DNA from: Pomphorhynchus laevis
Lineage: Eukaryota; Acanthocephala; Palaeacanthocephala; Echinorhynchida; Pomphorhynchidae
Length of the DNA: 64,000 bases
Direction of reading: 5' to 3'
Assembly (NCBI GenBank): GCA_012934845.2
Contig: WNNJ02003750.1
Span: 81,945 to 145,944 of the forward strand
In this document: in pieces, positions 41,090 through 54,700 of the stretch
Position numbering within the stretch: position 1 is the stretch's first letter
Layout of the letters: each line of letters starts with the position of its first letter
Program-made: the position numbers and the translations under genes
Notes under the pieces: generated by a model
Seen by the model: the letters and a program-made list of their open reading frames with translations, nothing else
Told to the model about the DNA's origin: nothing
The model's database searches: none

Positions 41090-42704
41090 AATAATGTGGA
41101 CCGACATCCTCGACTCTCTTTCAAATGTTAATTTAATAGCCTTTTTTTATTTATTAAGAATCAAACTGTATTTAGAGGAGCATAATTTCTAAATTGTAAT
41201 AAATTAAATTATGTAATAAATCTACTTCATTGATATATCTCTTGCAGAAATTGCATTAAACAAAATTACATAGACGAAAGCTTTTTTATTTTAATTAATT
41301 TTTTAGTAATATAAATTTATGGATTTATATTATAAATTTATATTTTTGAAATTTTTTTTAGTTTTACATTATTTTTATTATTTTATTTTCTGAAATAAGA
41401 AAGATGTTGAAAATAACAGCATATTCTAAGCCACTAATACAAGTGGTTTTGGAGATGAAACAGAACAGTTGGTAAAACGCTTAGCAAAAGACGTAGCCGT
41501 GAAAAGAGAGTAAAGTGATTGGCCGATTCAGAAGTACCATTTTAATAGCTTTCGTTTATACTAGTTCATTGTATCTCAGATATATCTTCTTTATTGTTAC
41601 TTTTGTTATGTTTGCGCATGTTTTTCGTCAAATTAATCGTTTTTCATAAAAAAATATTCTAAAAACATTTAAATATATATTTATATACATAAATCCCTTT
41701 TTATTATGAATATTAAATAAAAATTATTTAATATATTTGATTATTTAATATATTATTAACATCGTTTATCATTGTTAGTTATAAAACAGATTAGTGTGTT
41801 GAGCATATTTTGCCAGTGCAAAAATTACAACCTATGTATTCCATCGATTTGTAACAATTAGAGTATAGAGGCAACGATCAGCAGAAGCGTTTTAAGAGTT
41901 ACCAAATCAGAAATCACCAGGGTCTGGTCCTCTCACGGTTCAGGCATTGGTTAATTTTGTAGATTTTGATCCTTTGTATTCTGAGGCTATGGAAAAATTA
42001 ACTGCAGAGCATATAATGGCAGATTCTGAAAATGACTTTTAATTTTGTCATTAAATAGGTTAATGTTCACAATAAGACAGTTTTTCTGTAGAATTCTTCC
42101 AGAATTTAATAGTTTTTACAAAAAAATTTCTGAAATTATAACTGTTAAATCTTAAATAGCAAATTCTGTTGTATAATTCTTCCATTAATGTTTTATATTT
42201 GTTTTTGAAAATATATTTGATATGTAATAAAGCATTCAATACCAAAATAAAGCGTTCAATTAAGTAAACTCTCTTTTAAACTGTAAATATGACTTTAAAG
42301 TACTCTCTTTTAAACTGTAAATATGGTTTTATTTCAAAGAACTATGTAGTCTATATGGATTCAACAATTTCATACAACACTTTGGAATGTTTAGCTAAAA
42401 TGAAATGATTACATCATTTCATTTTATATATGATTATATATAAAATTGCATTCCTTGATTTTAGAAATGATTACATGATTTCTTATATTTATAAATTTGA
42501 ATACCAAATAGATTTATTTTCCTTTATTATTAATTATCATTAATAATATTTATATTATATAAATTCAATACATTTATATGATAAATAGGATCTCTCAGAG
42601 AATTTAAACTTTTATTAGAATCGATTCTTTAAAATATCCTTAAAACTACTCAGTTTTATTAGGACGATAACATTCTTAACAACTAATGTTTTATTGAAAT
42701 TCAG
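41090..42704 (+). other. Spacer with two coding-like scraps
   Basis: 41400-41600 has EQLVKRLAKDVAVKRE followed, in another frame, by KVIGRFRSTILIAF, resembling the C-terminal tail of some retroelement polyproteins. 41895-42042 reads SPGSGPLTVQALVNFVDFDP and ends AEHIMADSENDF-stop after a possible TTTTAAG acceptor; its family is unknown. 42045-42704 is AT-rich. Confidence 0.3.
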
Positions 42705-42770
42705 GTGATTATATGGGATGACGACGTAATCAGCAAAATGGGCTTAATTACTGACTTTGGTATTTTGCGG
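42705..42770 (+). CDS. VPS33A: VPS33 exon 1 in window
   Basis: 22 codons, VIIWDDDVISKMGLITDF then GILR, after the ATTCAG acceptor. It aligns with [21 protein letters not shown]. A 53-nt intron follows (42771-42823). Confidence 0.82.
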
Positions 42771-45700
42771 GTATATTGCTTTATCAATAAAATCATTTCT
42801 TCTAATATGACTATATATTCTAGAACCATAATGTTCACAAGATGTTCGCTTACAGTTCATTTTCGGAAAGCCGACTTTTATCTGAGTCGCCAAGCAACCC
42901 TATTTATGTAATGAACACTAAAAATATAAATGATCTGTGCAGCAAGATAAGCAGGTAGAAATTATCTGAAAGAATTCAAATCAAAATTAGATTTTATCGA
43001 CCCACTGCTATGTTGGATCGAGTTATAGGGGTCGAAATCTGCTAACATAGCAGTTCCTCCTGATAACCTTTAATCTTTATTCTGATACAACGTCTGTTAT
43101 TTATTAGTCAATTCATAAAAATGACTTTTATTTTAAATTAAAATTTAAAATGCCAACTTGATATATATTACATGAAATCTAATAACAGTTAAGCAACGTG
43201 AAGTTTTATATTTAGTTTTCATGAAACAACTTGTTTCACAACTTGTTTTAATCATTTTAATGTACCAGTAAAATATAAAAGATCAAAAACATCATGAAAT
43301 GCTTGCATTAAAAGATGATCACTGAAACCGTTCAGTAAAGTTCCATAGACATTATAAATATATTTGGCTAAATGTGTAAAGATTTCTTTACAAAAGATTA
43401 AAAACAAAAGCAAAATAAAACAATAAAACACAAAATTATAGCAATTAGATAACAAAATTGACCATAAAAAATTAACAATTATAGATATTGTTTAACATAA
43501 AATCTAAAATGCAAACGGACTAAAACACACACAAAATAAAGATATCAGATATTACTATGCATAGTGAAAACAAAAGACTAATTATATTTTAACTTAAGAT
43601 TATAATTCGGTTTATTAGCCATTAAGTTAGACTCACGAGCCATGAAAAAATAATTGCTTTAGTAAGTAGCGTTCTGTATGATAAAGTGATGGACAATGCT
43701 GAGAAATAAAACTGGAAACAGATAATCAACTTTTTTAATGTCAGTTGCCATTGAAATAATTCTTTTAGTCTTTGATTTGATTTTCCTTTGTTCCTATAAA
43801 TTAACAGATAAATTTATTTATGACTACCGGTTCAATACTTTTACCGGTATTTCATTGATACCTATTGTCAGTCAATATTAAACTTTCGAGCTGCTTACTG
43901 CATCAGCGCAAGCAAATAGTTCCAGAATGTATGGTCAATTTTAGTCTTGGTGTTTTTTACTTATTTATTTAGCATAATTACTTACAAGGAAAGCTAAATG
44001 ATTGCTGAATGAATGCGTGTTTACCATGAAATGATTATTTTCCTCATGCAACTAATAACCTACCGTAAATTACAATAACTGAATTTGAAAATCACTCAAA
44101 TGTTTAGTATTTCAGATTTGTTTATAACCGAACACATAATTAAAATTTATGTAATTTATTAAACATTTGAATCAGCTGTATTATTCTTTAATTAAATATA
44201 ATTGTGAATTGTTTTGGGGCCAAACCCAGCAAAAAAACGTTAAAAACGTTTAAGATTTTGTTATCAAAATTTATAAGTGTTCTAGCAAATTACAATTTAT
44301 CCTGACGATATCCACAATTGGCGAAAGAAATATTGATAACAAAATCTTAAACGTTTTCAACGTTTTTTGGCTGGGTTTGGCCCCAAAACAATTCAAAAAT
44401 ATTTCAACCCAGCATGTCTAATTCCTATTCAATGATTTTAAATATAATTATAAAGCATTTACTAATTAATAATAAACATTATATATTATATAATTAATAT
44501 AATTATAAAATACGTAGTAGAATATAATCTCTATTGTAAAGATGTATATCACCATTTAATATTAGGCCAAATCATTTATGTATAAACATAATAAAGTTTA
44601 ACATTTCGTTCAACTTACACCTCTAATTTACTGAATATGCCGGAGTCGTAATTATAGATATTTGGATCTAACCATAATTGTTCGTTGCCCTTACATTCCT
44701 TTAACAAATAACAAATGGTAAATACATATGTATTATTTATTATTAAATCATGAATAAATTTTATTTTACTTAAACTTTTTTCTTTGTTTAATTTTACAAA
44801 AGATATTTCAAATAATTAAGTGAATTATAAACGACAAAGTTATTTTAATTGTTAAATATTATCGTAAAGTGTATTTTTAAATGTATTTTTACCTGATAAC
44901 ATATCAGTATTTCCTGATGCATTAGTCTGATACATCGTCTATTATTTATTAGTCAATTTATAAAAATTGACTTTTATTTTAAATTTCAATTTTTTATTTT
45001 AACTTGATATAAATTATATAAAATCTTAAATTGATTTTAATATTAATTCTATAAAACCATTTACTTTTTTTCAATTACTCCGGTTAAACACAAGCCAAGA
45101 ATTCATGGCGCTTAAAGAAATAGGAAATCAAATCAGCTAATATAGTCTACATATTAAATATAGTTATATAATTATAAAAAAGAATGATAAATCAAAATTT
45201 AATAATTAAATCATGAATAATTATAAATAATTGATTTATAAGATTTTATATAATTTATATCCAGTTGAAACAAACAAATTGAAATTTAAAATAAAAGTCA
45301 ATTTTTATGAATTAAAATTCATTAACATTCAGTAAGAACTGCTATGTTATCAGGTTACTGTCACGATTCCTCGACCCGACATAGCAGCGGGGCGGAAAAC
45401 GTGCTAATAACAAATTTCCTCTGATAAAATTGATTATCTAGTACCGTTTTATAATACAAAGTATATTATTTATTATCCATCCATAAAGATTTTCTTAATT
45501 TTATCTAATATATAAGTTTTCCAAATGTTTATCTTCGATGTATTTAAGCTTTCACAATTAATAAGCTTACCATGTATATAAATGGACAATTAGAAATATT
45601 AAAACAACTTTTAAGGAATAATAAGCTGAAAGATCTTGCTGTAAATACATGGTTTTTTAAAATACATCATTTGTTTAATAAATTAAAAATTAACTGCTAT

Positions 45701-48700
45701 CATCATCAGAATGAAATTATATAAAACAGTTTTAAATATTGCTTATTATATATTAATATATCGGTGAAGTGCAAACGACTAGTGGTGCATATTTTTCATC
45801 AACACTATAATATAATAAGATTTTCTTAATAGAAAAAAAACAAAGTACATAACATAAAGTAGCAAATGTCATAAATCAAAGACAGCAAACAGTCAAATGT
45901 AGTCTGCAGACCAATCAATCACTTTCCGTCTTCCAAACTTTCACGGCCCCAAATCCATTGAGATCTGAGCCCCCAACCAATCCAACACGCTGCTTTCCGA
46001 CTGAACCACCCAGAGTATTTCACCCTTCGGAGAATTCAATCGGCGCGGACGATGCTGGGTAAACGAGAAATGAGGAGCTTAATAAACCTTTGCCTTTGCT
46101 CTGAGGGACGTCCTCTTGAAAAGAAGACTAATCCCGAGATAGTCCAGGTACTCCAAAGGCGTACCTGGGTTTTCCCATTTAACAACAGATACTGGGCCCG
46201 TTTCAGGGCCCATCTAGCTTTCTTCAGGATACGTTTAAGTCTATCCAGGTCAGCTTTCGCCGACCAGTTCACCGTAACGGTGAACCCCAGGTATTTTACT
46301 CGACTCGTGAAGACAGGGAGTGGTTCATGGGCAAATATGGAGGAGAGGGCAGAGAGTGCTAATCTCTTGAGCTTTTGCTTTGTTGCAGGGGTGCCATGAA
46401 AGACGACCACCTGCGATTTGGCGGAGTTTAAAATAAGATTGGGCGGTGGAAGCTGGTCTTTTAATCTTAAAAATAAACAGCTGATGTTAGAGATTACGTC
46501 CTTGCACCTGTGTCCAGTGAACAGGGCTGTGGTATCATCAGCGTACACCACTAGACGTTGTTCACGTTTAAATATTTTGAATAGAATGATGGAAGCAGCA
46601 AGATATAAGATAGGAGAAAGAGGGGAGCCTTGAGGCACGCCCGTAATAGGGTATAACTAACGCGCATCAGGGTCGTCTTCATAATAAAAACGATTGGTGT
46701 ACATCAGTATCTCCACCCTGTTCACTATTCTCGCAGGCAACCCGAGGGACCTGAGAGAAGAGATCACGAAGGGAATGGATATGCGGTCAAATGCAGCAGA
46801 GAAGTCCAGGAAAGCGGTCACTACCAGACGATGGATATTTTTCCGACAAAGCTGCTCCATTTCACCTACTGCTGAATGGACCGAGCGACCTTTGACGAAC
46901 CCATGAAAACCAGGAGGGATCAAATTACGTCTTAACATATTGTCGCGGATTTTACGCGCAAGCGCTTTCTCGTAAATCGACACGAAGGCATTTTGTATCG
47001 AGATGAGACGCAGGTCTTTAGAACAAGAGCAGGATTTAACCTTAGGGATAAAAACACGTTTACTAATATTGATGCCTGCTACATCGGAAGGAAAGGCTTA
47101 TAGCATTGTGACGGCCATCTCACTTCTCTGATCGGCAGTCAGAAGCTGACATACCCGAGAAGAAAGTGGAGCGACGGATTTGGAGGTGCCCGGAAGTGGA
47201 CCCCGGGAGTCGAGAATATTATTCACCGATATATTCCTACTCCGGTAGTCACCCCAGGGCGGGATTGGTTGAGGTGATTGAGTGTCTCCATAATTGTGAT
47301 GGGCTAGTGACTCCTCCAAAACTTTATCAAGGCCTATCTTACCTATCCAACCTAATACTCTATCCTTCCAACATACAAACTTCTCATTCTTGAATACCTT
47401 CCAAAAGGAAGACTGAGCCGGCTTAAGACGGGCAATACTCGCCTTATCCTTACTCAGCTGGAACCTATACCTAGTGCTCCAGTATTCAGTCGAGAGAGTT
47501 TGTCTGGCGGAAGCAGAGAGATTAGGGAGGTTTAGTAATTTGGCAAGGACCTTGAGTTTTGTAGGAGTGGGATTGAAAATGCGACCTCTATAGGTAGTCG
47601 AAAGAATCCCGGTAGCTTGCGAAAAGAGGTAGGTTTTGAATTCGGTTGAACTCTCATTTCCTATCCGGGGGAAGCGTTGGATAGCCGCCTGAAAGAAGGC
47701 CACTCTGATTGGATCAAAGTGAAACCTCCTTCTCAGCAGCGTGTCCTGCTCTATCCGCCAACGAATGAGGTCATGAGAGGTGGACAGCTGTTGACGCGAC
47801 TGCTCCGTACAGAGGGGTTTGAGCAACCACCTCGAGTGGAGCAGTAAACTATCGAGGATTGAATTCGTTGATGTGCAATGAAAGAAGGGGGACGGTGGTT
47901 TATGAATGAAGTAACCGTTTCTAGCTCTGCGTATCGATGCGTTGATCCAACGACCAGTTATGTCGTTGAAATCTCCTAGTATCATGTCATAGCCGCCGTC
48001 AATAATCCCATCCAGGAGTTCACGGTTCTTGTGAATCTCCCCTGGACCAATGTAGACATTGGCTAGACTGAGACGTGTTCCGTTCTTAACGATTGAAACT
48101 GCCAAACAAGACAGGGCTGGACAAGAGTAATTCAACAGGAGAAAATACCTTAGGGAGCATTTAACTAAGGTCAAGAGTCCTTGAGATGAAGAGGAGTGAG
48201 GTGGGGTTATGTACGGAGTATAGTGGGTATAAATGTACTTTGGGATGTGTCGAGTAACTTCCTGGGGGGTACGGATAGTCCGCGTCTACTGAAGAACTAT
48301 AACATCTGCGTCTCTACCGGATAAAAGTCTAAGGGCATAAGCACCTCCCGAATTCCACTGAAGAATATTTAGTGAAAAAGGCTCGGGTTTACTCACCATT
48401 GTGTTAAATTTGTTGGAAGGGGGATGCTAACCTAGACAGAACTAGGTGCAAGAAGGTTGCCCCCTTGTCACTGCCCCATCACATGCTAGACCCCCCCATG
48501 GCAATATCTCCATTTCCCTGATAGGCACTTAAGTCTTTTAGAATCTTTCCCACCTTAAGTGGGGGAACCATTCTGGCAGAACCCCCTCTTCTTAGTTCAG
48601 CGGGTTACTTAAGGTCTACTGGAACCTGAATGACAGTAGGAGTGACCAGAGGGATAAAAAAGGCCTTTAGCTCAGCGATGATTGTGCGTTTTTGATTCGC

Positions 48701-51700
48701 CAAAAGTGTAAAGATGTCGTTGTTAGACATTTCGACCGGAGCAGCAGCTTCTACATAGGAGTGAGACGGGTGTTTCATAAATCGTTGACGATATTTCTTG
48801 AACGACGCGCACTTGCGCGATCATGCAGGATGATCCCCACAGCAGTTAATGCACGAGGGGGTGCCATACATTTTTCATTGCAGACCATGTAGGTACACTC
48901 AGTCGTTCCAATACCCACATGTTTGGGCCTTACTGCATGTAGACCCGCAATGTCCCCAGCAGTGGCATCTATGAGAGTGGAGGAACGTCTATCTGTCTTC
49001 TTCAATTATTGTAAATATTAAGTTAGAACCTATAAAAAGGTTGCCTGAGGAACGGGATAATAGTAGTCCACTATCTAAGTCAGCATTCGCAAATACAACT
49101 GGGAGGGGCTCGCCCACTTTCCCAGTGTCTGCCTAACTGAGTGCAATTTGAAGCGACTCTTGAGCTTGTTCGAGTCATCCTCGTCTAAGTACAGTGGAAA
49201 GTTCGAAATCTTAAGGCTACATTGGAGCGGCTTGATAGTGATCGACCCGTGATCAAGATAATGCTCCTCGAAATACGGCTTATACTCATCCAATATTGAG
49301 GCGTTAGTAAAAGAAATCTTCACTGAGTTGGGATAAACCTTAACAGAGTTAAATATAACTCTTTTGTCGTGAAAACTAATAAAATCACGAAGAAACGTTT
49401 GGAACAGGTTATGTTTTTCCATAGGTTTTGACGCTTGTATTATGCACAAGTGTGCTAGCTTTGGAATAGGGGTAATATCCCCTTATCCGAGTCCAGAAAA
49501 CGAAAATCACCACTTACTTGTGAGTCCGTCCTACCTTTGGAAGATAATTGATGACCAGGAACATTCGCTTCTTCCTCGTTTGCTTGAAAATCGTTGCAAA
49601 ATAACGAGCTTTGAAGCTCCAACAAGTCACCCGTTGTCGTTTATGGTAGAGAGGTTTAACCCAGTGAACGAAATGCTAGCGTCTCTAAGACTTTTTGTCA
49701 AAGAGGAAAAAGGAATAACTGTGGTGTGTGCGTATGATCTCAACATTATCTCGGAATACGCATCCATCGTAGAAGATATTCAGGCTCTGCTTGATAGTAC
49801 TACTGTTGGAGATTCCCTCGTTCTATTGGGTGACTCCAATGCTCATGTTGGTAGCGACAGTAGCACTTGGTAGGGAGTGTTGAAGATAAACGGACTTTCT
49901 GATCTGAATGCGAGTGGTGTTGAATTATTGTACTTTTGTTCTCGGAACAATTTGTGCATAACTAACACCATGTTTGAACATAAGGAGATCCATAGATGCA
50001 CATGGCATCAGGATTCTCTCAGTCAAAGATAAATGATCGATTTTGTAATCGTTTCATCTAATCTGCGACGTTATATTCTAGACACTCGTGTGAAGAGAGC
50101 GGATGATCTGTCAACCGATCACTACCTTCTAATAAGTAAACTTTGATGGCCGGATCGGATGCTTGACAAGCCTGGTAAACTCAAACGTTGTGTGGGCGCG
50201 CTAGGATAGAGAGAGTCTAGCAGATGTTACTGTCAAAGAACGGTTTATAGGCTACATCCGGGATGATTTCTCTTTGTTGCCAGAAGATGTGAAGAGCATT
50301 GATCATGAATGAGAGATGTTCAGATCCTCGCTTGCCAAAGCAAGTGTGAAAAGTTGTGGTTTGAAGGTATTAGGGGCTTGTCGCGGAGGAAATACTCGAA
50401 CTGCTTGGTAGACACCAACAGTTAGAGATTTTGTCCAACAAAAGAAGCTGGCTTATAAGGCAACTTTGGAAGATAAATCAGTTGAAGCTGTAGACAAGTA
50501 CCAAAAAGCAAAGAGAGCTTTAGCTCGAGCAGTTACTGCAGCGAAGAAAGCTGCTTAGGAAAAGTTTGGATAGTATTTAGAACTTGATTATAGGTCAGAT
50601 TCAAATATGATCTGAAGGACGCTCAGGAACCTTCATGTTTGAAAGCAGAAATTTCCTCAAACTATCTATTACAAGAGAGAATCTATGCTGACTGACATTG
50701 AATAAATTATTGGTTGTTGGAAAGAGGATTTTTGGAGTCTCCTTAATCCAATGGATATGCCTTCTTTTGTAGAAATAGAGCCTTTAGAACCAACAGAAGA
50801 GCTCATCTCTTTGGAATAGGTTATTGCTGTTGTTAAAAAACTTCGTAATGGCAAGTCTTCTGGAGTCGATGAGATTCGACATGAAGCTTTGAAGGCTCTC
50901 GACGTTGTTGGTATGAAGTTGCTAACACGGATCTTCAATGTTGCATTGAAGTCGGGTAAGGTTCCTAGTGAGTGGCGAACTGGGGTGGTGGTACCGATCT
51001 TTAAGAAAGATGATCGACGAGTGTGTTCCAATTATCGGGCATCAACCTTCTTAACCAAACTGGTAAGCTATTTGCTAGGATTCTTGAGTTAAGAATTCGT
51101 CATATATTGAGGAACGGTTGCAAGAGGAACAATGCGGCTTTAATCCAGGTCGTGGAACTACGGATCAGCTCTTTACGATATCAACTATCCTTGAATGGTT
51201 TTGGGAGTTCGCTCAACCGGTCTAGATGTGTTTTGTAGATTTGGAGAAGGCGTTCGACCGAGTTCCGCGAGAGAGGTTGTGGAAGTTACTAAGGGAGTAT
51301 GGTGTACCACACTATCTTCGGGTTGTGGCTTCTCTGTATGAACAAAGTATGAGTTGTGTTTGTTTTTTAGGCAGGAAATCTGAATCATTTCCAGTAGCCG
51401 TTGGGCTTCGTTAGGTTGTCTTTTGTCTCTACTTTTGTTCCTTGTTTACATGAAAAAAATTTTGAGACGGGCTGTTCTGACGGATGTCGGTCTTCAGATC
51501 GGTTCCGTCAGGATACCATCTCTGCTTTTTAAGATGATGTTGGTTTGTTTGCTTCTTGTCCTGAAGACTTACAATGCCTACTGGAACGATACACGATGGA
51601 ATGCCAAGCGGCAGGGGTGTTGTTTAGTACCTTTAAGACTGTCTCTATGTGTTCGTCTCGGATTCAAATGCAAATGTCAATCCGGATTGGCAAAAATGTT

Positions 51701-54700
51701 CTTCCTTATGTAAAGGATTTCAAGTATATTATGGTATTGTTCTCGAGGGACTGCAGGAACATCAAGCAAATTAAGAAGCGGACTTGTGCAGCTAACGCAA
51801 CAATACGTTCTTTGTACAGGTATGTCGTGGTGAAGTAGGAGTTGAGTCTTCGGGCGAAACTTTCGGTTTACCACGCAATCTTTATTCCCATCTTAACCTG
51901 TGGTCATGAGCTTTGGGTTATGACCGAAAAAATAATATCTCGGATACAGGCGACAGAAATGAGGTTCCTTCGCGGTGTAACCGGTCTTAGACTTAGAGAT
52001 GAGGTTAGGAATTCGTTTATTGTATTCCCTGGATATCATTTGAGTGCATTATCATTTAATAGTCTTAACATTTAATATATAATTTTAGTAATTTATGCAT
52101 GGTTTATTGTAATAAATCCAGAAGTTATCCTCTAAGATCAGTTTGAAAATAACTTTTGTTGTAATAAATATCAATATTTGATATTAACATTTGTGTCAAT
52201 ATTAAATATTGACATGCTAATATTTGATATTTACATGCCAACAAACTTATTTAGCATTAATGCTTGCAGAGTACGTAAGATATTATTTGTAGATCGTCAG
52301 GAACTATGACTCAATGTATTTATCGTCGGTTGATTGTAATACCCGAGGTGTCTTCTGATAACAGGCAGTGTCTTACTGTAAGTACATTTTCAATTATTGC
52401 AAACAGCTTAAATGTTTTATTTTAACATAGGATTCGAAGTTTTGCAATCTATTTACAGATACAGATGAGCTTCCCCTTATATTTGTTCCAATAGATCGAG
52501 ATGTATTTACCTGTTTTGATGACAAGCTCTTACATGTAAATTGTTTAATTTCTAAAATGCTGTAAAATGTTATGACCTAAAAACTTACAATGATTAGATA
52601 ATCAAAGTGGGTTTTATAAAAATAGTTAGTATTTAAATAGAAAAATTTAAATGGGTCGAAATGAGAAAAGTTTTTTATATCTGTAAAAGTTTGTTTAATA
52701 TCTGTTTATCTGTTTATTTGTTCTTTTAAATAAATAATAAATTTTTATTTTTTTTAATATGCAGTTGTTTTGTAATTTTGATATCATTATCTTAGTATAG
52801 TGAAAATTACTATATTTCACCAAATTACTATAATTACTATATTAGCTTTCCACTATAGTGGAAAGCTAACATTTTATTGTTATATTTTTGTATAATGAAA
52901 AGTTTTATTTCATATATTTTATTTCTTAAACAAATGGCTTCAGAAAAAAATCAAAGATATATTTTAAAAATTAAATATAAGTTTAAATTTAAGAATTTAT
53001 ACATTAAATGCTTTTAAATATTAAAAACATTTAATTTTTTTATATAAATTTATAGATTATAAGACAACTAATTATTAAAGATAAATGTATAAATTATTTA
53101 AGATAAATGTATATTTCATTTATTATTGATTGTTATATATTTTAGTTATGGATTAAAAATAGATAGTATTTCTAAAATATTATTTATTAGTAAATACAAT
53201 TTTGATTGCAAACAAATTTTCGTATTAAAATAACTTTCTAAATATTTAAAAGGTATTAGTATTATTTAATATAATATATTAAATTTAATATAATATATAA
53301 TAATTAAATATAATATATTATAATATATTATATTTCAAATATCGTATAAATTTGTCGAAACTTTTAAATGTTCAGAGTTTGTGGCTGTTTAACAATCTGT
53401 AAATGGAACATTACAAGAAAATATGCTGAACATAGCATTTTTATAAAGATATAAATAATATAGATATATAAAATGTTATGCATTGCACTGATTATATAAT
53501 TGCTTTCTTTAGTGACTTGAATTGCACTTGCTGCATAAAGTTTTCTTTATAACAAAGTTCCATAAATTTTAGTGATTTTGTTTCTCCAAATGTATTCTTG
53601 TTGTATTAATAAATCAGTAGGGATACCTTATTCACGGTATTGATAACTCTCTCTGGAACGTATATAAAGGTGTTCTCCTATTGCAAGATATTTACGGAAG
53701 TTTCACGTCAGTATTTTCAAATGGACTAATGTCTAAAGTATAAAATAACTCTTCTTGTCTTAATTTTTATATTATTTTTAGAAACTCTGTGAAATGATTT
53801 GCAGAAACAAACTATCAATTACTGGCCCAAATGATGATTCTGAAAAAACACTGGTTGTTGTTGACCGATCCTATGATTTTCTGAGCTGTTTAGTTCAAGA
53901 TGTAAGTTACGAAAGCTTGTTAAATGCGAACTATTCAATCAATATGGGTTAGTATATATTTTCAATAAGCTGTAAATACTTGTGATGCTATTACTAATAT
54001 TTGCAACACAACAGGGTCTATATCCGTTGATCGTAAAATAATTGATTCAAGCCTGGATGATAGCCTGACTTCGGATGTTCAAAAATTACACTTAAATAGT
54101 AACGATCCTGTTTTTAATGAAATAAGACATATGCCTTTCGAAAGCCTCGGACCAATTCTCACAAGGAAAACAGAAGAGCTTATTAGAATTCACAATGTAA
54201 TTATCATTTTATTTTATAATTAGTAATTTGAAACTACTGGTGACGTATATTAATAAGAAAGAATTTTATACAACTTTTTTAATTAATCACGAACAGAAAA
54301 GTATAAAGATGCATCCCTTTTTACAAGCTTCACCGGGAAGCTTAACCCGGAATGCGCCTACCACAGACGCCTAGCTCGCAATGAGGCATTTCGACTTTAG
54401 TATAATCATCACTACAGGGTGGTCTCGTCAGTGTAACCCTGTAGCTACACAACTTTGACAGGAATTCACTCTAACGCACGCTCCTCCACCGTTAGCTTCC
54501 ATTCAGAGGTTCACCGAGGAGTAAGTATTGGCGAAGTTGTGTAGCTACAGGGCCACACCGATGATATCACTTTGTAGTGATGAGTAGACTAAGGCCGAAA
54601 CGTTCCATTGGGGGGCTAGGCGTCTGTGGAAGGCGCATTCCAGGTCAAGCTTCACTAGGAAGGTTGTAAAAAAGCTTGCAGGTTTATACTTTCCTGTTCG

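Noticed and set aside
53573-53635. Candidate VPS33 exon (LQMYSCC...VGIPYSR)
   Set aside because: Weak likeness to the YGTIPQI segment, but its splice phases do not fit exons at 52535 and 53782.
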